Shown: positions 49,701-59,346 of the stretch, in pieces
How the letters are laid out: each line of letters opens with the position of its first letter
How positions within the stretch are numbered: the stretch's first letter is position 1
From: Isoetes taiwanensis
Taxonomy: Eukaryota > Streptophyta > Lycopodiopsida > Isoetales > Isoetaceae
Direction: 5' to 3'
NCBI GenBank assembly: GCA_021234155.1
Contig: JAJEKV010000211.1
Coordinates: 558,001 to 622,000, forward strand
DNA length: 64,000 bases
The notes under the pieces: model-generated
What the model was told of the DNA's origin: nothing
Seen by the model: the letters and a program-made list of their open reading frames with translations, nothing else
The model's database searches: none
Program-made: the position numbers and the translations under genes

Positions 49701-51123
49701 TCATAGCCAAAGATACAGGCCAACTTTCAAAAATTTTGGATAAGGTTTAGATCAAATAGTTTGCACTAGAACAGTCCAAGCGGACTTTGTTGTTGGGCGC
49801 CCGCTGGCACACTTGCCCAAGTCAAACAAGGCCAGGACCTTGCACGGCCTCCCTCATTAGAGGGGAGAGTCGAACCCCGGGAGGGGAGCCCCAAAAGCTT
49901 CGAGGCAGCCTTTCTGGCGGCTCAGCCCGGGGGCGACGCTAAAGACCACACGGATCTTGGTTCCGTGATATCGGCAGTTGAATCCTTTGTTCGTGAACCT
50001 GGTCGAGAAGGTCAAAAAATCCAACATCCGTCGAGAGAACATATCAAACCGCTGGCGCCCTCGGGCGGCAGCAGGTGTCAAAACCAAAGTGTTTTGTCGT
50101 TAGGACATTGCGGAGGTTCAAATGGCGATCCGACTTCGCCACATCGTCAGGAATGCCAAAGTACCTAAGGACCAAGTTACCGCTGGCCGGTTTTGCAAAA
50201 AGAAAGAAACACTGCGCCCTACATTGCGTAGATTTCGCCAGCCCACCTCCTATGCCACTCCCTAGCGCCCACGGGGCGACGCGCTAGAGACCACTCCGGA
50301 TCTCGGTTCCGTGATCCGACCGTTGAATCGTTTGTTCCGGGAACACGGGGGTAGAAGGTCCAAAAAATCCAACATCCGTCCAGGGAGAACATATCAAACC
50401 GCAAGCGCCTGCGGCGAGAGTGTAGAAACCAAAGTGTTTTGTCGTGGACATTACGGAGGCTTCAAATGCCGATCCGACTTCGCCACATCGGCGGAATGCC
50501 AAAATTACCCTAGGGACCAAGTTACACGGTCGTTTTGCAAAAGAAAGAAACACTTACGCCCTACATTAAGATTCGTGACCACCTCTAGGCCAATTGACTA
50601 CGAAAGTGTGTCGCACATGAGATAGTTTGGCGCCGAGAAGGGGTGGGCTTCTAGCCACAAAACTTAGTCCCTAGGGGCAATGTCGACGCGTTTTGAGTCC
50701 ATTGGCAGAGAGACATCACGCGGTTAGGAGGGAAGTTGCGCCGTCATAGCCGCCGGGCCTTCGGAGAGGACTTTTGGGGCAAAGCGCGCCGGGTGGTTTT
50801 AGGGTCCGGTTTCTCAAGGCGTCAACACCCCCTCTCACGCCAAGACGCGCCAAAGGTCCTAGTCAAATCGACAAGGATAGAGCCTCAAAGCGTAAACCCC
50901 ATGAGTTGCCGAGGTTCTAGCGGGGTTTGCATTTTGGGTGCCGAGTTTTGGTCTTTTGCACTTGGGGCGTGGCCGATCACATGCGATTGAGAACGAAAGC
51001 AAGGGAAACTGACGGAATGGAGTTTGGACCTGTACTCCTCCTGTTGTGGCGGTTAGAAGTCAAGGCCCGCTTTTGCAGATAGCAAGACATTCATTAAATT
51101 CGTAATTAATGCATAGTATGGAC
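46757..51123. repeat. Three 1.45-kb higher-order units of family B
   Basis: Each unit contains the segment from acgctaaagaccacactcc to the acacctcctatgcca region twice. First copies begin at about 47031, 48482 and 49934; second copies begin at about 47371, 48817 and 50275. The offset is about 335-342 bp. The first copy always ends at cctcctatgccac, where a single-copy unit would continue cctaggccaattgac. All three units share this junction, so the duplication arose once and the enlarged unit was then amplified. Confidence 0.85.
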
Positions 51124-54100
51124 TTAAATTCTGATTTTTTGTCAGACTAGCTTCCTAAGTCATCGCCAAACATACAGGCCAACTTTTCAAAAATTTTGGA
51201 TAAGGTTTAGATCAAATAGTTTGCACTAGAAGAACAGTCCAAGCGACTGTTGTTGGGCAATGAGTACCGCACACTTGCCCAAGTCAAACAAGGCCAGGAC
51301 CTTGCAAGGCCTCCTCATTAGAGGGGAGAGTCAGAACCCGGAGGGGAGCCCCAAAAAGCTTCCCGAGGCAGCCTTTCTCGGCAAATCGCCCGGGGCGACG
51401 CTAAAGACCACACTCCGGATCTCCGGTTCCGTGATCCCAGTTGAATCCTTTGTTCCGGGAACCTGGTCCGAAGGTCCAAAAATCCAACATCCGTCAGGAG
51501 AACATATCAAACCGTGAAGGCGCCCCGGCGGCGGTGGTCTTAGAAACCAAAGTGTTTTGTCGATTGGGACATTGCGGAGGTTCGAAATGGCGATCCGACT
51601 TCGCCACATCGTCCGGAATGCCAAAATTACCCTAAGGACCAAGTTACGGTCAGTTTTTGCAAAATAAAGAAACACTTACGCCCTACATCGCAAAGATTCA
51701 AGTGACCACCTCCTAGGCCAATTGACTACGAAAGTGTGTTGCACATGAGATAGTTTGGCGCTTCGAGAAGGTGGGCCGCCCCCTAAGGCAATGTCGACGA
51801 TTCTCGAGTCCATTGGCGAGACAGATCACGGTTCCGGAGAGGGAAGTTGCCCGTCCGCCGCGGTGGCCTTAGGGAGAGAGGACTTTTGGGGCAAGCCGCT
51901 TCCGGTGGTTTTAGGGTCCGTGGCTCGCCTCAACACCCCCCCCTCTACGCCAAGACACGGCCCAAGGTCCTAGTCAAACCGACAGGATAGAGCCTCCAAA
52001 CGTAAACCCTATGAGTTGCCGTGTTCTAGCGAGTGGTTTTGCGTTTTGGGTGCCGAAGTTTGGTCTTTTGCACTTGGGGCGTGGCGATCACATGCGCTTG
52101 AGAACGCGGAATGCGTTGAAGCAAGGCGTTGTGGCGGTTAGAAGTCAAGGGCCACTTTGCGATAGCAAAGACAAGACATTCAGAATCGTAATTAATGCAT
52201 AGTATGGACTTAAATTCCGATTTTTGTTAGCTAGCTTCCTAAGTCATCACCAACATACGTGCCAACTTTCAAAAAATTTTGGATAAGGTTTAGATAAAAT
52301 AGTTTGCATTAGAAGCGGTCAGGGCAGACTGTTGTTGGGCAGCCGAACTAGCACACACTTGCCCAAGTCAAACAAGGCCAGGACCTTGCAAGGCCTCCTC
52401 ATTAGGAGGGGAGAGTCCAGAACCCGTGAGGCGAGCCCCAAAAGCTTCCCCGAGGCGCCTTTGGCGGCTCGCGGGGGGGCATACGCTAAAGACCACACTC
52501 CGGATCTCGGTTCGTGATCCGGCCCGTTGAATCCTTTGTTCCGGGAACCTGGTCCGAGAAGGTCCAAAAATCCAACATCCGTCCCGTGAGAACATATCAA
52601 ACCGAAGCGCCCCGCGGCGGTGTAGAAACCAAAGTGTTTTGTCGTTCTGGACATTGCGGAGGTTCGAAATGCCGATGCGACTTTGCCACATCGTCCGAAT
52701 GCCAAAATTACCCTAGGGACCAAGTTACACGATCGGTTTGCAAAAGAAAGAAACACTACGCCCTACATTGCAAGATTCGCACCACCTCCTAGGCCAATTG
52801 ACTACGAGTGTGTTGCACATGAGATAGTTTGGCTTCCGAGAAGGGGTGGGCTTCTGGCCACAAAACTTGGTCCCTAGGGCAATGTCGACGATGCCATTGG
52901 CGTGAGACGGCATCACGGTTCGAGAGGAAGCGTCCGTCGCCGGTGGCCTTGGAGAGGACTTTTGGGGCAAGCCGCCGGGTGGTTTTAGGGTCCGTACTCA
53001 AGGCCAACACCCCCTCTACGCCAAGACACTACGGCAAGGTCCTAGTCAAATCGACAAGGATAGAGCCTCAAACGCGTAAACCCTATGAGTTGCGGGTTCT
53101 AAGCGGGGTTTTGCGTTTTGGGTGCCGAGTTTTGGTCTTTTGCACTTGGGACGTGGCCATCACATGCGATTGAGAACGCGAAGCAAGGGGAACTGACGGA
53201 ATGGAGTTTGGACCCGTACTCCTCCCGTTGTGGCGGTTAGAAGTCAAGGCCCGCTTTTGCGTAGCAAGACATTAAGAAATTCGTAATTAATGCATAGTAC
53301 GGACTTAAATTTTGATTTTTGTGAGATAGCTTCCTAAGTCATCGCCAACATCTGAGGCCAACTTTCAAAAATTTTGGATAAGGTTTAGATCAAATAGTTT
53401 GCACTAGAGCGGTCCGGGCAGCTTTGTTGTTGGGCGAGTAGTACACTTTGCCCAAGTCAAACAAGGCCGGGACCTTGCAAGGCCTCCTCATTAGAGGGAG
53501 AGTCCAGAACCCCGTGAGGCGAGCCCCAAAGCTTCCCGAGGCAGCCTTTCTGGCGGCGCTTCTGCGGGGGAGGGCGACGCTAAAGACCACACTCCCGGAT
53601 TTCGTTTCCGTGATCCGACCGTTGAATCCTTTGTTCAAGGAACCTGGTCCGAAGGTCCAAAAATCCAACATCCGTCCAGGAGAACATATCAAACCGAAGC
53701 GCCGTCTGGGCGGCATAAATGTCAAAACCAAAGTGTTTTGTCGTTCGGACATTGCTGAGGCTCAAATGCCGATCCGACTTCGCCACATCGTCAGGAATGC
53801 CAAAATTACCCTAGGGACCAAGTTACACGGTGGGTTTTTGTAAAAGAAAGAAACACTTACGCCCTACATTGCAAGATTCAGCCCACCTCCTAGGGCAATT
53901 GACTACGAGTGTGTTGCACATGAGATAGTTTACGCTTCTTCGAGAGGGGTGGGCTTCGGCCACAAAACTTGGTCCCTAGGGCAAATTCGACATTCGAGTC
54001 CATTGGCGAGACAGATCACGGTTCGGAGAGGCCGTTGCGTCCGTCCGCCGTGGCCTTCGGAGAGGACTTTGGGGCAAGCTACTTAGGGTGGTTTTAGGGT

Positions 54101-54463
54101 CCGTGCTCGGCGTCAACACCCCCTACGCCAAGACACGGCGCAGGTCCTAGTCAAATCGACAAGGATAGAGCCTCCAAACGTAAACCCTATGAGTTGCGAG
54201 GTTCTAGCGGGGTTTTGCGTTTTGGGTGCCGAAGTTTTGGTCTTTTGCACTTGGGACTTGGCCGATCACATGCGATTGAGAACGCGAAGCAAGAGGCCAG
54301 CGGAATGGAGTTTGGACCTGTACTCCTCCCGTTGTGGCGGTTAGAAGTCAAGGCCCTTTTGCAGAGCAAGACATTAAGTAAATTCAGTAATTAATGCATA
54401 GTAACGGACTTAAATTCTGATTTTTTGTCGCCTAGCTTCCTAAGTCATCGCCAACATACGGGC
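51124..54463. repeat. 1.1-kb units of family B
   Basis: These units lack the internal duplication; cctcctaggccaattgac is present once per unit. Lengths are 1086, 1095 and 1105 bp, close to family A. They follow the 1.45-kb units without a gap. Confidence 0.88.
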
Positions 54464-54890
54464 ATGTTGAGATAAACTACATCTTCGCATGTTGGTAGGG
54501 TATTAGTTCTTATAGCGGGGACAAAATAAAAAAAATATATATATATATGTCGTCAGAACAAGCTTAACACGTAGCTACATATACTATTGGTGGAAACCTA
54601 ACCTTTTAAATCTAACAAAATAAAATTTTAAGATAAACTACATTTTTGCATGTTGGTAAGGTATTAGTTATCGAAAGGGGTAAGGTATTACTAGTTATCA
54701 TCATCATTATTATATACCTCATAGCTCAACGGATGTACCACAAAACATTGAACATTTTCATGGTGGTATATTTCATAACTTTAACGGGTGTAACAAGTCA
54801 AATAAACCCCTATCCGCTTAAATAAACCCATGTATCAAGTGTACATGCATTCTATACTATTAATTTTTTTTTTGGTCGTAAATTAAAAAA
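54464..54890. other. AT-rich spacer with a direct repeat
   Basis: Non-coding. A roughly 40-bp direct repeat (gataaactacat, then gcatgttggta, then ggtattagtt) occurs at about 54469 and 54632. An (AT)n tract lies at 54535-54548, and homopolymer A or T runs at about 54863-54898. The satellite ends at its left limit. Confidence 0.65.
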
Positions 54891-54894
54891 AAAA

Positions 54895-54975
54895 AAAAAC
54901 GCCGCTATAAACGTCGTTCAACGACGTCACGTCCTTAAACGACGAGCTGTGATTTAAATCAAAAAAAGCGGCAAT
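54895..54975. repeat. Palindromic cgtcgtt motif cluster
   Basis: acgtcgttcaacgacgt at about 54911 is a perfect palindrome around one base. It is flanked by gccgctataa and by ccttaaacgacgagc. It is the same motif family as the CACTA subterminal zones at 29-30.8 kb. Confidence 0.6.
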
Positions 54976-55164
54976 CCCGCCGCTTATTTTCGAGCAAGCA
55001 AAGATTATCGAGGAGGCGTTTTTGAGGCGATTTTTCGCGCGGATCTACTTTGGGGTCTATTCTAAGTGTAAGACAAGCTTCATAAGGTATGTGCGCGGAT
55101 CAACCAACTCGATTTTTTTGAATCTAAACTTGATTTTGGGTAGATTTAGGGCTTTTTGTATTTG

Positions 55165-55420
55165 TTGTTTGTTCTTCCTTCAACCTTCATTCTTCTTCTT
55201 CCATTCTTGCATCCTTCTTCCATACATATTCTTCCATTCCCTTTGTCATCTTCTTCTTGATTCTTCCTCCTCTTATACTACTTCTTCCTCCTCTTATTCA
55301 AATTTTTACTCTTAATCCTCCTCTTGGCTTCATCTTCTTCGTATTCTTCCTCCCCATTTTGGGTTCCTCCTCTTCTTCTTGAATTCTTCCATTCTTCTTC
55401 TAATTTTTTTTTCCCATCTA
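55165..55420. repeat. Pyrimidine-rich tract (cttctt-type)
   Basis: About 250 bp are strongly biased to C and T on the plus strand, with many ttcttc, ctcctc and attctt units. Open frames here are low-complexity and not believable as genes. Confidence 0.75.
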
Positions 55421-55474
55421 AGAAGGCGTCGTTAAAAAGATCGAGACCCTTCTTCTTTCCAAAATTTTTCCTTA

Positions 55475-55845
55475 TTAGTTGTTTTATACTATTTCTTTCT
55501 AATCATTGAATTTTTTGTTTTGCATGTACACTCCTAGCAAAATGTGTTGTTCTTGCAAAACAAGTTGGCACCTCTTCCAAATAAGGATTTAATTTTTTCA
55601 ATACGCTAATAAAATACTAATGCTTTATTTAGGTTAAATTGTTATCCAAGAAGGGGACATCATTGAAACCACCCCTTCCCCATTGATTTTCCATATTTTT
55701 TTTCCTTTAAGTTGTTTATTTATACTAATATTTTACTAATCATTGAATTTATTGTTTTGCATGTACACTCCTAGCAAATCGTTGTTTGTACAAAACAACT
55801 TTGCCACCTTTGTACCGGGTAAGCATTTAATTTTCAATATTTTTA
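55475..55845. repeat. Two-copy direct duplication
   Basis: Segments at about 55485-55600 and 55710-55830 share taatcattgaatttNttg, ttttgcatgtacactcctag, caaaacaa and gccacct or ggcacct blocks. The period is about 230 bp and divergence is moderate. Non-coding. Confidence 0.7.
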
Positions 55846-56119
55846 ATGTATTGATTAATGTATTTAGCTTAATTTATTGATTAATGTATTTAGCTAAAAA
55901 ATTGGGGGCTTCATTTATTTTTGTATTTTTTTTAATATATTTAAGCGACATCATTTAATGACGTTAAAATCTTATATTTCTTTATTGGTTAAATTCATTT
56001 TATAGGCTTTAAATTAAATGTATTAACTTCATTCATAATAAATGTATTATTATTATTTTTTCAATTTATATAAAAAAAAATTAAAAAAATTAAAAAAATT
56101 TTTTTTTTTTTTAATACAC
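55846..56119. other. AT-rich stretch with poly(T)/poly(A) runs
   Basis: gtattgattaatgtatttag occurs twice in tandem at about 55847-55893. Long A and T runs follow at 56070-56112. One weak copy of the palindromic motif (gacatcatttaatgacgtta) is at about 55948. No gene seen. Confidence 0.6.
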
Positions 56120-56490
56120 GTAAACAGCGTCGTTAAGCGGCGTTGCTTACTTAACTACTACGTCGGCTGCTTGCCCGGCAGAGCGCCCAGCGGCCGCCCC
56201 GGCGTGGGCACGCCGGGTGCGTGGCGTCGTTAAAGCGACGTCAAACACGCGGCTGCCGCGTTCGCCGCCGCCAGCGCCGGCGGCGTAAGCCACGCGTAAT
56301 GCGTGGCGTCGTTGAAACGGCGCCAAGTCATTAAACTTTAAAGGCGGCGTCGTTGCGGCCGCGTATAGCGGCCAGCGTCCGCATTAAATAAAGCGGCGCG
56401 TGGCAGACGTCGTTATAGGCGTCGTTCATCGACTTTTGGCGTCGTTCATCGGCGTTCAAGCGACGCCCGGGCGCCGTAAATAGACGTCGA
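56120..56490. repeat. Dense cluster of palindromic cgtcgttNaNcggcg motifs
   Basis: GC-rich DNA follows directly after a poly(T) run. The motif appears at about 56127 (gcgtcgttaagcggcg), 56223, 56304, 56346, 56406, 56419 and 56440. Composition and motif match 29.7-30.8 kb, so this is probably another CACTA subterminal zone of the same family. No CACTA terminus was found nearby. Confidence 0.6.
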
Positions 56491-56494
56491 GCCA

Positions 56495-56811
56495 ATGGAT
56501 CTTGCCGACCAACACCGCATTCATTTTCGGGAAAGCACGGTGAAAGTCGCTTGGAGGATGGCGAATCCTCGACATGCTATGCTAGCGATGTTAGATGCGT
56601 CTTTGTTTGGTGTGCTGTTGGGATCGCGACGGTGGAGAGGATTGGGAAGGCCAGGAAGCGGTATTGGGATGATGCAGGCAGTGAGGGTGATGACGATGCG
56701 CACTTTGTCGATGTGGAGGAGGAAGAGTTTAGGCCAGTTGTGGAAGGAGATTGCACCGGGCTTGATTACATACCTCTAGACTTGCTTGATCACACTATGG
56801 CAGTGGGATAG
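56495..56811 (+). other. Possible 3' coding fragment with an acidic C-terminus
   Basis: Two overlapping frames are open. The one ending at 56811 contains GKARKRYWDDAGSEGDDDA and FVDVEEEEF, a basic then acidic tail followed by T-rich sequence that could be a 3' untranslated region. Such tails occur in some transposases, including hAT types, but no dimerisation motif is visible. I do not assign a function. Confidence 0.25.
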
Positions 56812-59056
56812 TGCCTTTCTCTTGTCTTGTTTTGTTCTCATGTTTCTATTTATTGTATTTGGATTGTATGTTGGTGGGGAGAGATTGACTGGTGGCAGGA
56901 TTGGCAGAGCCCAATCAAAACGGTAGGCTGCGGAATTATAATGTTGTTCGATGGTTTAACATAGTTATAGAGATGGATCCAAAGCTAGTTTGTGGAGGAG
57001 CGTGGGCTGCTGGGATTCACGCTCAAAGTGTGGGGGGAGTCATGTGCAACTTGTTTCCCATTCTGTTTGCAAATCATAGCGTGAGTACTAGCAGATGGGG
57101 GATTACGTGGAGCCATAGAAGACAACGTGTAGAGTGCTTGAGCTTGAAGTTTGAAACTAGCAACAATCCAAGAATGAGAGTAGAAAATTATGATCTTACA
57201 AAAGGTGTATAAAAAAAAGCCAAAAACAAGGGGAAGTCCCTAATATTGGGGGATATTTTAAAAATATAAAAGAAAAAGGGGGAGTCCCTAATGTTAGGAA
57301 CTAACTCAAAAATAAAAAATATCCGATGTTTTTAGTTTGTTTCGGATGTTGATCATCGAGAAAATCTTAGGAGAGGAAGCTCAAAATAGAGAGGTGGAAG
57401 AATCCAGTCCTCTTTACTAGGTGCAAAACTATAACAGGGATTAACACAAAATGTCAGAAATTTGCACCGATAGTAGTAGATTGCCTCTCAACCAAAGACT
57501 CATAGAGAAATGTGGATCCAATCGCACCAAGTTAAGCCATGGAAATGGTAAATTTTACATCATCTGCAATGCCGTCTCCAATACCTCTTAGCATGTCCAC
57601 GTCAAGACAGTAGAAATGCCTTTTGGATTCATTACTGCGGCATTCCGAACATCAAATCTGACCGACAAGCATACAAAGAAAGGATCCTTATGGACAACTG
57701 ATGGCCGAAACCCAATCCAGCAATTTGTTCGGGGATTCCGTTTTCTCTTTCTGTACAGAAAATGGGATTTAATCGAAGCAAGTTGTACAAGGAGCCAAAA
57801 TGAAAAACAAATCTAGGCAAAGGCTCTAACAAAGGAAAGAGCTCTGACGACAGTGGAGCAAATACTCACAGTTGAGTGATGGGCCACAAGAAATTAGCAT
57901 GTTTAGGGTGGAAAGGAAATACGAATGATGGGTATTTGCTAGTAGCAGGGACACATAGAGCACAAGATGCGGTTGTCATAGCCAGAGGAAAATCAAAACT
58001 TGCCAGAATTCTGCATCTGGTAGACCCTGCTGGCATAAATAACGGAAGATTTGACATGCAAAGAAAAGGAAAGAAGAACAAAGAAAAAAGGGGGATACCA
58101 TAGAAGAAACCATATTAAATATCAATAATCTACGTAAAACTGATAAAGCAAATTATCAAGGTATACCAAGATATCAAACTATATCTAAAGCTATAAAGCA
58201 AGCCATCCAGCTACATTAAAGTTAACAATGTATATCTAAAGCTAGAAAGTAAATCATCCATCTACACTAAATCTAGAAAGCAACGTATAAACAACTAGGA
58301 AAACTAAAAGCACACAAAAACTAGAAATAAGAAGAAGGAAGGAAGGGAACGCTCAAAGAGAAAACCAATAGGAATGAACTGGAAGACAATGACAATATAT
58401 AGAGAAACAGTAGAAAACAGGGAAAAAATTTGATAAAATAGGCCAAAGATATATCATCTTCCCAAGACTATGATGGCATAGAACCATTGCATTACATAGC
58501 CAAGCTTTGGGTCTTCATGTCGGAACTAAAGAACAAAAAAAACACCTTGTTGATCGACTTTCCTTGGTCCTCGTGTGAGCAGAAAATTATGGGGTTCATT
58601 GAGAGCATTGTCTTTCTTGCAAAATTCTTGGACACTTGTTTAGATTCCCTTCTTTTAAAAAGAAAAAAGGAAAACCAGCAATAGCACAGGCTTGAGATGG
58701 GTCGGCAAATTTAGGATGATTGATGTTTATCACTATGCCATAGTTTGAGGAACATATTCTGAAATAGAGTAATTACTTCAAAGTAGGAGAATTTCATGTT
58801 TGGGTTTCTTTCTTTTCAGTCTCTAAGACGCCCTTGAATTATGTTGTTTAATAATTTTAACAAGAATTGGGAGAGGGAAAATGAAGTAGAAGAATTGAAA
58901 AAAGCAAGATTGCAGGCTACAAATGGTCGAAGCTGTAGACACGAAATGTAGCCTAAGATGCCATAAAGCTAGTATAATTGAATGCACCATCCATAGTCTT
59001 AATGGCTATTTTTCATAAATGATTAACCATATTTATTGGATTTATAAGGGAATCTT
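56812..59056. other. Unrecognised region
   Basis: Open frames at 56892-57212, 57616-57816 and 57876-58103 (plus strand) show no motif I know. A short repeat containing agtccctaat occurs at about 57234 and 57286. Imperfect repeats of tatatctaaagcta and ctagaaagcaa type lie at about 58180-58290. The rest is AT-rich. It may be intergenic DNA or old repeats. Confidence 0.5.
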
Positions 59057-59346
59057 TATTTTTTTTTTGTTCCCTCTTCTAGATTAGAAAAGAATAGAAT
59101 AGAATATACATTAACGTCCCTCAGGCCGTGAGGCCCCCGGACTTGTGTAGCGTCCTGCGAGCTCCCAAAGGGTGCTGCCAGCAAACAGACGCATAGGTTT
59201 TATGTAGCCATCTAGTGGGCTTCTCTTGTTCTTTATATTACCCGCATCGTGCTTATATCTGGCTTCTTGGCCATACACAATGCATCGCTATAAACAGTTT
59301 GAACTGTGCTTTGTGGGCCTCTCTGATCCGCCTCATCCGTGCTTCT
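59057..59346 (-). other. LINE 3' untranslated region and tail
   Basis: On the minus strand, about 290 bp follow the ORF2 stop and end with three TATTC-type units and a run of ten A residues before a further A-rich stretch. Tails of this kind are usual for non-LTR elements. Confidence 0.65.

Larger units (their letters stand above)
46381..54463. repeat. Tandem satellite array, family B
   Basis: The units are related to family A but clearly diverged. With ttaaattctgattttt (or close variants) as the marker, copies lie at 46757, 48217, 49665, 51124, 52210, 53305 and 54410. Intervals are 1460, 1448, 1459, 1086, 1095 and 1105 bp. Shared blocks with family A include ccctaggga.caagttac, cctaggccaattgactacg, gtcaacacccc and taattaatgca. 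The array begins abruptly at the truncated gypsy element and ends at about 54463 after catacgggc. No frame is conserved across units. Confidence 0.93.

Noticed and set aside
1-54463. CRISPR-like repeats
   Set aside because: The repeat unit is about 1.1 kb with no short repeat-spacer pattern, and the sequence is eukaryotic.
55022-55509. Serine- and phenylalanine-rich frames at 55022-55509
   Set aside because: They are translations of the pyrimidine tract, with no homology features.
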